NCBI GenBank assembly: GCA_036794825.1
Contig: DAIRGA010000008.1
Coordinates: 62,001-126,000 of the forward strand
Source of the DNA: RZYY01 sp036794825
GTDB lineage: Bacteria; Bacteroidota; Bacteroidia; Bacteroidales; 4484-276
Reading direction: 5' to 3'
Length of the DNA: 64,000 bases
The position numbers and the translations under genes are program-made. Below, piece after piece: positions 9,147 to 19,600 of the stretch. Position 1 is the stretch's first letter, and each line of letters starts with the position of its first letter. The notes beneath the pieces are model-generated. The model saw only the letters and a program-made list of their open reading frames with translations, was not told the origin of the DNA and did no database searches.

Positions 9147-10238
9147 TTAACTGAAATAAATGTTAATTGTACGGGCAATGTATTCTCTCAACGTTATTTT
9201 CTCACCTTTAAATATACTTTGCACTGATAATCCTGGTACTATAAGCGGCGAGTTGTTGAGGATTTCGGCCTTCACAAAAACTACCTGGTAGGCCACCATG
9301 TTGGTCAGGATGTTGTCCACTTTGTCCGAGATGTCCGTAATCCTTGCCTGCAAGCGCTCTGACGAACCGGGGATAATCACCTCGATCTCCATATTTTTTC
9401 TCAGGTAGAGCCGGTATTGAATCTTTACCGGAACGTAAAGCATGTAACCAGATGTGTCGGATACAGCAACGTACTCCATCTGCTCAGGCAGGTGATGATT
9501 AAACACCAATTTGCCATTGATCGGTGAAGTAAGCAGGTATGTCTTCCTGGTTTCATTTAAAAATTCCAGCTCATTTTCGTAAGCAAGTATCTGTTGTTCA
9601 ATAAGTTTGATTTCTTCTGGTTTCACTCCGGTAACGGCAATTTCATAGTCGCTTTTGGCAATGTCTACATTGGTTTTGGCGGTTTGAAAGGCGGTTTCAT
9701 CAATATCAAATTCAAAAGCTGTTATCACGCTGTCGCGGAAAAGCGCTTCGGAGCGCAGGTAATTTTTGCGGGCATAGTCGTATTGCTGTTCGGCCAGCAG
9801 TTTTTTTTGCCGCAGGTTTTCGATTATTTCCGATTTTTCTCCGGCAACGTTGCTTTCCAGTAGCTTTTTCTGAACCTCGAGGAGGTTTTCGAGTTGTGAG
9901 ATTCTTTCTTCAACCAGCCGTGAGTAGAGCCAACCAACTGTATCGCCTGCGCCTACTCCGGCGTTGTTGGCCATTCCGTCGCTAAGTTTGAGGGTTGCAA
10001 TATCACTCCGGTCGAAGCGGTAGCTGGTGGATTTTTCGATGGCGCCCGTGCTGAAATTCTGTAGTTCGCTGTAAAAATTGCCTTCAAGGTCTGAGCGCAG
10101 GCTCCACTTTTTCACCGGATTAATCCATGAGTTGGATCTGAAGTTGAATTGAACTTTCAGGGGGAAGAATAGGATTATCCCAATTATTGAAAGGACGATC
10201 AATAAAGCTAAGTACTTTCGATATCTGTACCTCATCAA
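9147..10238 (-). CDS. HlyD-like membrane fusion/periplasmic adaptor protein
   Basis: A 363-residue protein with an N-terminal signal anchor (about 8-27), a lipoyl/barrel-sandwich half motif (AGVGAGDTVGWLYS), a long alpha-helical hairpin (about 110-235, rich in Glu/Leu/Lys heptads), and a second half (LTSPINGKLVFN, then VPVKIQYRLYLRKNMEIEV) typical of HlyD/RND adaptor proteins. No ABC or RND partner is next to it; it precedes the VTC and DUF4956 genes by only 3 bp, which is an uncommon setting. It might bridge a complex to the outer membrane or scaffold a polysaccharide/polyphosphate process, but this is speculation. Start Met-Met at 10238 is followed by the hydrophobic anchor. Confidence 0.82.
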   Translation of the reverse strand: MMRYRYRKYLALLIVLSIIGIILFFPLKVQFNFRSNSWINPVKKWSLRSDLEGNFYSELQNFSTGAIEKSTSYRFDRSDIATLKLSDGMANNAGVGAGDTVGWLYSRLVEERISQLENLLEVQKKLLESNVAGEKSEIIENLRQKKLLAEQQYDYARKNYLRSEALFRDSVITAFEFDIDETAFQTAKTNVDIAKSDYEIAVTGVKPEEIKLIEQQILAYENELEFLNETRKTYLLTSPINGKLVFNHHLPEQMEYVAVSDTSGYMLYVPVKIQYRLYLRKNMEIEVIIPGSSERLQARITDISDKVDNILTNMVAYQVVFVKAEILNNSPLIVPGLSVQSIFKGEKITLREYIARTINIYFS

Positions 10239-10334
10239 TTCACTTTTTGTTCTTGAAGCAGCTTACGAGCTATTATTCAGTGTTTTACAGTAAAAATTTT
10301 CAAATCAATGAAAAAATGAAAATGAACTCATTTG

Positions 10335-10342
10335 CAAAAGTA
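10335..10342 (-). promoter_or_regulatory. Candidate -7 element for the HlyD-VTC-DUF4956 operon
   Basis: On the minus strand the octamer TACTTTTG matches TAnnTTTG about 100 bp upstream of the HlyD-like start. No TTTG sits at 21 bp spacing, so this is a weak call based on the -7 octamer alone. The 261-bp divergent gap (10239-10499) also holds the promoter of the RRM protein. Confidence 0.35.
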
Positions 10343-10422
10343 GGCAAATCAACCGATTTACGTGTTTTGACAAGCAGAAAACGTGAATGATTTCAGGATT
10401 TAATAATTAAATAATCAAAAAA

Positions 10423-10454
10423 TTGTAGCATGATGGATTAATCCATTACTTTTG
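10423..10454 (+). promoter_or_regulatory. Bacteroidota-type promoter for the RRM protein
   Basis: TTG at 10423-10425 and TACTTTTG at 10447-10454 are separated by 21 bp, matching the -33/-7 pattern. Transcription would start near 10460, leaving an AT-rich leader of about 40 nt before the ATG at 10500. A TTG at 10452 that could extend the reading frame lies inside the -7 element and so cannot be the start codon. Confidence 0.55.
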
Positions 10455-10499
10455 CAGCCAGTTGTTTTTTTTAGTTCTCATTATTTATTTAAATCTATT

Positions 10500-10862
10500 A
10501 TGAACATTTTCGTAGGAAGTTTGCCCTTTAGTTTAGAAGAGAGCGAGCTGCAAGAGTTTTTTGAAGAGTATGGTGAAGTAACGTCAGCAAAAATCATTAC
10601 TGACAAATTCTCCGGAAGAAGCAAAGGTTTCGGTTTTGTTGAAATGCCCAATGACGAAGAGGCCAAAAAAGCTATCGAAGAGTTGAATGGTGCAGAAGTC
10701 AGCGGTAGAACTATCGTTGTCAACGAATCAGAAAAACGTGAAGGCGGCCCCAGAAGAAGTGGTCCTCCAAGAGGTGGTAATTTCAGAGGTGGCGGCAGTG
10801 GCGGATATAACAGGGGTGGCGGCGACCGCAGAGGCGGTGGCGACAGGCGCTCCTCCTATTAA
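10500..10862 (+). CDS. RRM-type RNA-binding protein with Gly/Arg-rich tail
   Basis: A 120-residue protein: one RNA recognition motif (residues 1-78) with RNP2 IFVGSL and RNP1 KGFGFVEM, then a low-complexity RGG-like tail (about 82-120) of Gly, Arg and Ser. Single-RRM proteins of this form are common in Bacteroidota and cyanobacteria and bind single-stranded RNA; roles in RNA metabolism or cold adaptation are suggested for the family, not shown here. The start at 10500 is chosen because the promoter -7 element overlaps the longer reading frame. It is a single-gene unit ended by the hairpin at 10931-10972. Confidence 0.95.
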   Translation: MNIFVGSLPFSLEESELQEFFEEYGEVTSAKIITDKFSGRSKGFGFVEMPNDEEAKKAIEELNGAEVSGRTIVVNESEKREGGPRRSGPPRGGNFRGGGSGGYNRGGGDRRGGGDRRSSY

Positions 10863-10930
10863 TCAGGAGTATTGACGCACGAAAACCTTGTGAAAAATTC
10901 TTGAATGCAGGTCTTACCTGCTTGCGCTGA

Positions 10931-10972
10931 AAAACCGGAACAGACCATAGAGTTTGTTCCGGTTTTCTTTTT
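10931..10972. terminator. Bidirectional intrinsic terminator between the RRM gene and the sensor island
   Basis: A perfect 12-bp inverted repeat, AAAACCGGAACA (10931-10942) and TGTTCCGGTTTT (10955-10966), with a 12-nt loop, followed by CTTTTT on the plus strand and preceded by an A-run that gives U residues on the minus strand. It sits between the convergent stops at 10862 and 10974 and can serve both transcripts. Confidence 0.85.
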
Positions 10973-10973
10973 G

Positions 10974-13370
10974 CTATAAGGGTAATGTGAAACTGAAAGT
11001 GCTCCCTTTTCCTGGCATGCTTTCAATTTTCAAAACGCCTCCCTGCTTTTGGAGATAGTCATTACAGAGTTTTAAACCAAGCCCGGTTCCTCTTTCATTG
11101 CCCGTGCCAGGTTGTGTGAAATATTCGGCTGGGTCAAATATCAGGGCAATCTCTGATGGTGCCACTCCAATACCGTTGTCGGTAACACTTATTACGGCTG
11201 ATTTTTCATTAGTATAGGCGCTGATTTCAATTTGGCCGTTTTCGTGGGTAAATTTGATGGCATTGGATACCAGATTGCGCATCACTAATTTAAAAATGTT
11301 GAGGTCGGAATTTGAATACAAATCGGCGGGCACCTGATTGCTAATAATGATATTCTTGCCCATAGCCTTCGATGACAGCAGGTCTATAATCAGATTTACC
11401 TCTTCAGATAAATGGATTCTGGTTTTGTTTACCGAAATGCTGCCAACCTGCATTCTTGCCCAAAGTAAAAGGTTATCGAGCAGTGTAAAAGCCTGTGTGG
11501 CCGAAGCATTGATCAATTCAGCCATTTGCAGGATCATTTCGGGCGAGTTCTCGGTGGCTATTTCTTTCAAAAGATCGCTCAGTCCAAGAATTCCACTGAA
11601 AGGGCTTTTCAGGTCATGGGCAATGATGGAGAACAGCTTATCCTTTGTTTTGTTAAGTTCGGCGAGCTCCCGGGCATTTCTTTCCAACTCTTCATGCTCT
11701 TTTTTCCTTTCGTCAATATCCTGAAAAGTTCCATAAATCCTGATGCATTTGCCATCTTTAAATTCGGTATTTCCCATGGCACGAACCCATAACAGGTTAC
11801 CTTTCGCTGTCACAATCTGGAGTTCCTTGTCAAATGGTTCGCCTGTAAGCATCGCATTTTCAACACATTGTCTTATTGTATCACGGCTATACCCTTCACG
11901 ATAAAAGGTGATGCCAGAGGAAACATCAGGTGCAAATCCCGGCTCAACTTCGTGTATCTCATAAGTAACATCGCTCCAGATCAATTCCCCGGTTTCCGGG
12001 AATATTTCCCAGCCTCCAACCCGCGTCATTCTGCTGGTTTGGATCAGCATCTGCTGCGTTTTCCTGAGATTTTCCTCCGCTCTTACGCGGTCGGTAATGT
12101 CGTGGACTATGGAATAAAGCAGGATCTGGCCTTTCAAACCAACTCTACCACTGTACACTTCAACATCCCTGATAGTTCCGTCAGCAGTGCGATGTTTGAA
12201 TAAGAAATGGTTTTTCTTTTCGTCAATTGAATCCTGCATGCTCAACTTAATCTCTTCCGGTGTCAGAATATTAATTTTTGATACAGGCATTGACATCATC
12301 TCGTTGCGCGAATAGCGGTAAAATTTAGTAGCTGCCGGGTTGGCATCCACAATGATACCTTTTGCCGGATCAATCAAAAGCATTACGGCATGGTTATTTT
12401 CATAAAGACTACGGAATCGTTCTTCACTTTCGTGAAGCAGGCTCATGATCTCTTTTCGTTTCGAAATATCCCGCACTGCAAAGATCAATTTTGAAATCTG
12501 TTGGTTTTCATCAAAAACCAGGTTGCCTGCAGTTTCTACCCATTTCCAGCCGTCATCTTTCGTTTTTGAACGAAATTCAAGAGACCTTGGTTTTTTTTCG
12601 ATCAGTGCAATTTGAAATTCCTGGATAACCATCGGAACATCTTCAGGGTGAGGGAAATCAAAAATGTTGAACGATTTCATTTCATCCACTTCGAAACCAA
12701 GCAGCGTTCTGCAGGACGGGGAGGCATAGGTAATTTTTCCGCTGTGATCGCTGGAGATAATCATGTCGGTCATCTGGTCGGTGATGGTCCGGAGTTCTTC
12801 TTCCTGCTTCTCCAGTGCGATTTTGGCCCTTATTTCCTCCGAAATGTCGAGCAGCGAAATGCGTAGTTGAGGGACTTTGGATTGTGTGTAATAGCTTCCG
12901 GTTATTTTTACAATTACGTCATCTGATTTGCCAGCGGCTAATTTTATCTCTGCTTCGGTAGATTGGTTGTTATGGATCAGTTTCTTGCAAAACAGGTGAA
13001 AAGCGTCCTGGCTGTCGGGGTGTATGAACTTTCTGAAGTCCAGATTCTTTTCGCACTCACGGATGCCGGTAACCATTTGAACAAAGGCATGGTTACACTT
13101 TATCAACTTCATATCAGTATCAAGGATTACGTATCCCATAGGTGCAAACTGAAAAAGTGCTTCGAAATCACTACGTGAAACTTCGAGTTCTTCCTGGGTT
13201 CGCTGTAGTTCTTCATTTTGAAATTCAAGCTCGTATTGATAAATCTTCAGGTCTTCGATGAGCTGTTCCAATGATTTTGTGTAGGCATTTTCGAGATTTA
13301 CCGCTTTATATTTTAATGTTTCTTCGATCTGTTTTTGCAGATTTGATTTCTTTGAGGTTTCCATAAACAT
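10974..13370 (-). CDS. PAS-domain sensor histidine kinase (orthodox, soluble)
   Basis: A 798-residue cytosolic kinase with no membrane helix. It opens with a coiled coil (about 20-68, ELEFQNEELQRTQEELE) and then has about four PAS modules (roughly 70-180, 195-310, 315-435, 440-560). HisKA holds phospho-acceptor His585 in FSIIAHDLKSPF. The HATPase domain (about 680-798) shows the N box NLVSNAIKF, G1 box DNGIGVAP and G2 box GTGLGLKLC. The CheB-CheR fusion gene ends 16 bp upstream, so the two are co-transcribed; the pair resembles Bacteroidota orphan CheBR/kinase modules. It is the last gene of the sensor island and stops next to the strong terminator. No receiver or output domain is present and its partner is unknown. 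Confidence 0.9.
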   Translation of the reverse strand: MFMETSKKSNLQKQIEETLKYKAVNLENAYTKSLEQLIEDLKIYQYELEFQNEELQRTQEELEVSRSDFEALFQFAPMGYVILDTDMKLIKCNHAFVQMVTGIRECEKNLDFRKFIHPDSQDAFHLFCKKLIHNNQSTEAEIKLAAGKSDDVIVKITGSYYTQSKVPQLRISLLDISEEIRAKIALEKQEEELRTITDQMTDMIISSDHSGKITYASPSCRTLLGFEVDEMKSFNIFDFPHPEDVPMVIQEFQIALIEKKPRSLEFRSKTKDDGWKWVETAGNLVFDENQQISKLIFAVRDISKRKEIMSLLHESEERFRSLYENNHAVMLLIDPAKGIIVDANPAATKFYRYSRNEMMSMPVSKINILTPEEIKLSMQDSIDEKKNHFLFKHRTADGTIRDVEVYSGRVGLKGQILLYSIVHDITDRVRAEENLRKTQQMLIQTSRMTRVGGWEIFPETGELIWSDVTYEIHEVEPGFAPDVSSGITFYREGYSRDTIRQCVENAMLTGEPFDKELQIVTAKGNLLWVRAMGNTEFKDGKCIRIYGTFQDIDERKKEHEELERNARELAELNKTKDKLFSIIAHDLKSPFSGILGLSDLLKEIATENSPEMILQMAELINASATQAFTLLDNLLLWARMQVGSISVNKTRIHLSEEVNLIIDLLSSKAMGKNIIISNQVPADLYSNSDLNIFKLVMRNLVSNAIKFTHENGQIEISAYTNEKSAVISVTDNGIGVAPSEIALIFDPAEYFTQPGTGNERGTGLGLKLCNDYLQKQGGVLKIESMPGKGSTFSFTLPL

Positions 13371-13386
13371 CGGACAAAAATTTACT

Positions 13387-16344
13387 TTAATCTTTATTGT
13401 TATTGTTTATCTGGTTTTCCATTGTGCGCATGTCGGTGATGTCAACAACCAGCCCTATGAGTTTAAGCGGCTTTCCGGTGACATCCCGCTCCACAATTCC
13501 GCCTTTGTCGTAGTACCATTTGTAGTCTCCATTTTTGGTTCTGATGCGATAGGCAACATCGTAAGTCGGTGATTTACCGGCAAGATGATCACGCATCTTC
13601 TGCATGGTTTCTTCATAATCCTCAGGGTGGATAAGGCTGCAGATTTCGTAAACGTTGGTCGGGAATTCTTTCACGGTGTAGCCCAGCATGGTAGCTTTTT
13701 TTTCGTGCATGTTCACTTTGTTGGTCACCATGTTCCATTCCCACCAGGCCATGTGTCCCATTTCGAGTGCTTGTTGCAGTCGCCGGTTGGATTGGTAAAG
13801 GTCTTCTCTCTCCCTGAGTACACGAGTAATATTGACCATAGTAACTAAAATCCCATCAACCGCCTGATAGTCAGTACGATATGGTACTATCCGGAGCAAA
13901 TACAACTCGCCGTTGTTATGATGGATCTCTTTTTCGATGGGTTGCAGGTTTTCCTGTACCAACTGAACATCCGTCATGAAATCCTTGTAAACAAAAGCAG
14001 TGGCAAGCTGGCTTATCGGCCGTCCGATGTCCATGTCGAGTATGTTGCTGATTTTTGAAAAGCCTGGTGTAAACTTGCGGATACACATTTTACGATCGAG
14101 GTACAGGGCTGCTATTTCGGTGTTTCTGAGCAGGTTATGAACATCATTGTTGAGCTGGGTCAATTCGTCAATTTTGCTTTGGTATTCGGAATTGACGGTG
14201 TAAAGCTCTTCGTTTACCGATTGTAACTCTTCGTTGGTACTCTGCAGCTCCTCGTTGCTGGCAATCAGTTCCTCGTTCGAGGCCTGCAACTCCTCGTTGG
14301 AGGTCTCCAACTCCTCGACGGTGGCCTGCAGATTTTCTCTTGTAAACTGCAGTTCGTTTTGAAGTTCCGATAACTGATCTTTGTATTGGTCTTCAAGGTT
14401 GACCACCTCCTTAATTTCGTTAGTGGCGCTCTCTTTTTTTACCTCGATAAAAGAGACTACAAAAAAGGTGTTGTCTTCGTTGTGCTGTAACAGCCGGCCC
14501 TCAAGGTTGAAGATGATAACTTCATCATCCTTTGCCAACTTCAGCCCTTCGAAGGTGATTTTCTCATTGTTTTCTTTTACCCGTCTGAAAATGTTGCTGA
14601 TGATGGCGGTTATCTCTTTGGATAACAAATTGGTCAGGTTCTGGCTGAATTTCCCTGACCTGATTTGCAGGTAAGGGTTCATGTCGTTGATTACCTGAAT
14701 GATATTGAGTTGTTCGTCGAGAACCAGCGAGGGAGGCATCAGCAATTCGAGAATTTTCTCATTCAGCATGTCTTTCTTTTGATTTCTCTCTTTCAGGCTT
14801 TTGTATTTTATTGGTTCATCATGCCTGCTGATGGTAAAAGACGGGGGCATTTCGCTGGTCAGCCCGCTCACATATCCCGGTTTTCGGCTATATACTTTGT
14901 GTTTGGCACTGATAACATTAAAGGCTTCGGTGTACATTCCGAGCGATTCGCTGCTGCCCATGAAGAGGAATCCGCCTGGTTTGAGTGCCATCTGGAATAT
15001 ATTCAGAACGCGCGACTGGCTGTCGGGTTTGAAATAGATAAATAGGTTGCGGCAGACAATCATGTCAAGTTTGGAGAACGGCGGGTCTCTCAGGACGTTA
15101 TGTGTGGCAAAGATGACCATTTTGCGCAAGGTTTCGCCCACCTGGTAGCCGTTTTCGCGTTTAACAAAATACCTGGCCAGCAATCCGGGTTCAACGTCAC
15201 TGACAATGCTTTCGGGGTAATAAGCCTGGCCGGCCTGTTCGAGTGAATGTTTGTCAATGTCGGTGGCAAAAATCTTCACTTCTGTATTCAGGTTGTGCTC
15301 TTCGAGGTATCCCTTGATAATCATTGCCATGGAGTAAACTTCTTCGCCGGTAGAACATCCCACCGACCAGAGCCGGAGTTGTTTTGGGCGCGATTCCATC
15401 AATTTCGGCAGGACATTATTGCGGATTACTGCAAAAGCGGCTTCATCCCTGAAAAACCTCGTGACGCCAATCAGCAGCTCGCGATAGAGGATATCCTGCT
15501 CTTTTTCTGATTCGTTGAGCAGTTTGATGTAATCTTCCAGCCGTTCGAACCTGTTGATGCTCAGACGGCGCTCGAGCCTGCGGATAATGGTGTTTTCCTT
15601 GTAGTAGGAAAAGTCAATTCCGCAGGAGTCGCGCAGGATCATCATGATTTTGGTGAGGTTATCCTCGTCGCCGGTAAGCAGTGATTCGGTATTTACCGAT
15701 TGATCTATGAATGGGTGTTTCAGGTAGTTCAACAGGGCCTCAGGCATTTCACGCGGAGGCAGAATAAAATCCACCAGCCCCGTGGAAATGGAACTGCGCG
15801 GCATACCATCGAATTTGGCAGTACGCTCATCCTGAACCATTACCATACCTCCGGCCTCTTTGATGGCTCTTGTTCCCAGGGTACCATCGCTGCCGGTGCC
15901 GGAAAGAATTACCCCGATGCTCTTTTTGCCAAGATCTTTGGCTAATGAACGGAAAAATATGTCAATGGGCAGGATAATTCCGCTCCGTTTTCCCTGATCT
16001 TCGAGCAAAAGTTTACCGTGAAAGATGGAGAGGTTGTTCCTGGGCGGAATCAGGTAAATGGTGTCGGGCTCCACCAGCATGCCATCCTGGGCTTTGAGGA
16101 TGCGCAGCCTGGTGTATCTTGCCAGCAATTCATCCATCAGGCTTTTGTAGTCGGGCGAAAGATGCTGGATCACTACAAAACCGATCCCGGTATTGAGCGG
16201 CACTGCTTTGAAGAACTCCTGTAATGCCTCCAATCCACCGGCTGAGGCGCCTATTCCAACTACGTACTCTGCACTTCTTTCACCTGTGGTAACACTCCTT
16301 TTCTTTGTCTCTTTTGTCTCTTCACTCTTTTTTTTGTTCCCCAT
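13387..16344 (-). CDS. CheB-CheR fusion with coiled coil and PAS domains
   Basis: A 985-residue fusion. Residues about 27-212 are a CheB methylesterase domain without its receiver, with the triad Ser34 (GASAGG), His61 (IQHLSP) and Asp153 (GTGSDGT). Residues about 225-480 are a CheR methyltransferase (VTRFFRDEAAF; SAM loop SVGCSTGEEVYS; DMIVCRNLFIYF). A long Glu/Leu coiled coil (about 645-720, repeated NEELQ units) leads into two PAS domains (about 725-835, 850-970). No kinase domain is attached; a separate PAS kinase follows after 16 bp. No chemoreceptor, CheA or CheW is in the window, so this is an orphan of the kind linked to PAS signalling, not to classical chemotaxis. Target glutamates are unknown. 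Confidence 0.92.
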   Translation of the reverse strand: MGNKKKSEETKETKKRSVTTGERSAEYVVGIGASAGGLEALQEFFKAVPLNTGIGFVVIQHLSPDYKSLMDELLARYTRLRILKAQDGMLVEPDTIYLIPPRNNLSIFHGKLLLEDQGKRSGIILPIDIFFRSLAKDLGKKSIGVILSGTGSDGTLGTRAIKEAGGMVMVQDERTAKFDGMPRSSISTGLVDFILPPREMPEALLNYLKHPFIDQSVNTESLLTGDEDNLTKIMMILRDSCGIDFSYYKENTIIRRLERRLSINRFERLEDYIKLLNESEKEQDILYRELLIGVTRFFRDEAAFAVIRNNVLPKLMESRPKQLRLWSVGCSTGEEVYSMAMIIKGYLEEHNLNTEVKIFATDIDKHSLEQAGQAYYPESIVSDVEPGLLARYFVKRENGYQVGETLRKMVIFATHNVLRDPPFSKLDMIVCRNLFIYFKPDSQSRVLNIFQMALKPGGFLFMGSSESLGMYTEAFNVISAKHKVYSRKPGYVSGLTSEMPPSFTISRHDEPIKYKSLKERNQKKDMLNEKILELLMPPSLVLDEQLNIIQVINDMNPYLQIRSGKFSQNLTNLLSKEITAIISNIFRRVKENNEKITFEGLKLAKDDEVIIFNLEGRLLQHNEDNTFFVVSFIEVKKESATNEIKEVVNLEDQYKDQLSELQNELQFTRENLQATVEELETSNEELQASNEELIASNEELQSTNEELQSVNEELYTVNSEYQSKIDELTQLNNDVHNLLRNTEIAALYLDRKMCIRKFTPGFSKISNILDMDIGRPISQLATAFVYKDFMTDVQLVQENLQPIEKEIHHNNGELYLLRIVPYRTDYQAVDGILVTMVNITRVLREREDLYQSNRRLQQALEMGHMAWWEWNMVTNKVNMHEKKATMLGYTVKEFPTNVYEICSLIHPEDYEETMQKMRDHLAGKSPTYDVAYRIRTKNGDYKWYYDKGGIVERDVTGKPLKLIGLVVDITDMRTMENQINNNNKD

Positions 16345-16609
16345 AATTTTATTGGATTATCAAGTAAAAGCCTTTGATGATCAGTCTATTTATTTTGGAA
16401 GCCATTTGACCAGGCCAGGTTAATGACTTAAATTTTTCGTAAAAATATCCAAAATCAAGTATTAAAAATTCTTTTTTGTAAGTACATAATAATCAATTAT
16501 ATCCTGAAATCATAGTGTTGAAATCATTGATATTCGAATGGAGCCGCTTTTTAAAAAACTTCTGAAAATCCATAGAGTGATTATCAACGCTATTTTTCAA
16601 GTTTTTACG
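16345..16609. other. 265-bp intergenic break within the sensor island
   Basis: This AT-rich gap separates the CheB-CheR gene from the preceding hybrid kinase gene on the minus strand. It contains no convincing open frame. No octamer matching TAnnTTTG was found on the minus strand, and no hairpin with a T-tract was seen. It is the second-longest gap inside the island and probably marks a transcription-unit boundary. Confidence 0.4.
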
Positions 16610-19600
16610 TCAGTCAAATTTCGAAGTTGGATGCGGGATCTGAATACCGAATTTTTCCAGTTTTTCCACCAGCGCTCTAATGCCAATTGGCTTCGGCAGA
16701 TAATCGTCGCAGCCGGCTTCGCGGGCCAGGTACTCGTCACCGCTGAGCGCAAAGGAGGTTTGTGCAATCACCGTTAGTCCGGGGCTGATTTTTTTTATTT
16801 GCCGCGTAGCTTCCAGTCCGTCCATTACCGGCATTTTCAAATCCATCAGCACCAGCGAAACAGCGGTATTTGCCCTGCATATCTGAACAGCTTCTTTTCC
16901 GTTCCATGCATGCAGCACTATGAAAGCGTATTTTTTCAGCAGGGTTTCGAAATATTTGAAGCTGTCGGGGTCATCGTCGGCAACCAGAATAACAATTTGT
17001 TTGCCTGGTGGCGGTGGATCGGTTTTGGGACTGACAGGAATCTGCTTCGCAATTTTGCTGTTGTAGGGTAAAGTGAAGGAGATGGTGGTTCCGTGAGTAA
17101 CTGTGGATTTTACGTGGATCTTTCCGCCAAGCAATTCGATCATTCCACGGATAATCGAAAGGCCGAGGCCGCTGCCTTCATGCCCACGGGTGTCGCGCGT
17201 GTCTTCCTGTTGAAACGGTTTGAAAATATCATTCAGAAACTCTTTGCTCATCCCTTTTCCGGTGTCCTTCACATAGCACTCGATTTTGTCGGGTTTTGGA
17301 TCGAAGCCAAAGCTTACAGTTCCGGCATCGGTGAATTTTATAGCGTTGATAATCATATGATTAAGTGCCTTCCGGAAAAGCTCAGGGTCGGAGGTTAAAG
17401 CGATTGCTTTGCCCGATTCGGGGATAGTGCAATTGAACTCCAGGTTCTTTTGCCTGGCTGCCATTGCATGTTTGTTGTAGAGTGATTGGAAAAGAGGTGC
17501 AACCCCAAAGGTATTTACGTGTGTTTCCATTGTGCCTGACGATAGCAGCGAAATGTCCATGATATCTCCGATAGTGTCGAGAAACCTTCTGCTACTTTTT
17601 CGGAACTTGTCCATATAATCCTGTTTTTCTTCTGCGGTCAGGTCAGGATCGTCCAGAAGTTCGGCAAAGCCCAGAATTCCGTTGAGCGGTGTTCGGAATT
17701 CGTGGGAGATATTCTTCAGGAAAGAGGTTTTCAGCCGGTCGGCGGCCTCAGCTTTTTCTTTGGCTTTGAGCAGTTCATGTTCGGCTTGTTTTTTTAGGGT
17801 TGTGTCTGAAAAAACTCCGGCAAATTTGCCTTTCACCGGCGAAAAAGCATTCACCTCGTAATATCTGCCTGTGTTGGCATTGAACCCTTCGAAATTGCCG
17901 GGTATTCCTGTAAGAGCCACCTGGCCGTAGAAATCAATCCAGTGTTGTTCGATATCCGGAAAAATCTCTTTAATCCTCTTTCCTACAATATCTTCTGCCT
18001 TAAGCCCGCTGTGGGTTTCGTGAGCCTTGTTCACCTGCAGGAATCTCCAGTCAACAGGATTTCCCTTTTCGTCTGTAATAATCTCGTTGAGCGAAAATCC
18101 TTCGATCATATTGTTGAAGAGAATCCGGAACATTTCGTTGCTTTGTCTGAGTTCCTCTCTTGCTTTTTTCTGTTCTGTTACGTCAGTAGAAACTCCGCAA
18201 AGTCCGATGATCTCTCCGGAAATGTTCCGCAACAGGCTGGTGCGAACATTCAGGATAATTGGATGCCCGTTTGAGTCGTAGTTGATTTTTTCTCCCTGCC
18301 AAACACCATTTACAGTGGTGGATTCGATAATTTCTCTCTGCGAAGCTGTATCGCCGGGATCATCACCATAGAAAATCACATTTTTCCCGATTATCTCCTC
18401 CTTCTTCATTCCTAACATTTTTTCTTCGGCAGTATTTACATAGGTGATGTTACCTTCCATGTCAGTAACCGTGACCAGATCCTGTATCTGATCGAGGATC
18501 AATGACTGGTAAAGAAGCTGGCTTTCGGCATTTTTGCGGTCGGTGATATCTCTCGAAACCGTGATAATCCTGGAAACCGCGCCATCTTTCATCACGGTAT
18601 TACTTTTGGTTTCAATCCAGATATAGTGACCCTTTTTGTGTTTGTACCTGTACTGGTAGGTCGCTCCGGCATTTCCTCTGTCCATGTCTTCTTTGATGGA
18701 AGTAAGCAGTCTTGGTCTGTCTTCGGGATGAACCAGGTCGAAAATATTGATTTGAGTAATTTCGCCGATGGTGTATCCTGATATCTTTTCGGCGGCGGGA
18801 CTCACAAATATTGGGCGATAGTCAGGTGAATATACGGTGATGGCGTCGGGGATAGTTTCGGCAACCAGGCGATAACGCTCCTCGCTCTCTTTAAGCTTTT
18901 CCTCGGAGATTTTTTTATCGGTAATGTCCTGCACCGTTCCGATCAAACTTACCACCCTGCCGTTTTCCCGCTGAAACTCTTTTTCATTACCCTTAAACCA
19001 CTTCCATTGGCCACTTTTGGTTTTCATCCGGTATTCATAGCCGAACACAAATCCTTCCTCCCAATCTTTGATCTTTTTGTAAAACTCTTCAAACTGGATC
19101 AGGTCGTCGGGATGGATGGTGGAAAGCAGAAATCCGAATGAATATTCATCCACCTCACCATCGGCATACCCGAGCATTCTGGCGATGCTACGGTTGGTGT
19201 AGATGTTCCGGTTTTCCTTTACAGAGAACACATAAATGATATCGGGGCTGTTCTGGGTGATAGATTCGATCCACTTTTCGTTTTCTTTGTTTCTTTTTTC
19301 TTCCAGCTTTTTTTGGGTCAGATCGTTGGTAACTCCCACCATACCAATTAGTTCGCCTTCTTCACTATACACCGGAGATGCCGAAACAAAAACCGGGAAC
19401 TCACTCCCATCCTTTTTGCAGTTAATTAGTTCGCCCTGCCATCCCCCTTTGATGGTTTCCTGTGTAATTTGCCCGATATCGGTTTGTTCTTTGTGCTGGG
19501 TTTTGAGGATTGAAATGTGTTTACCAATAAGTTCTTCATTTTCATAACCGTAGGTTTTTCGGAATGCTTCATTTACATAGATAATCATATTATTTATGTC

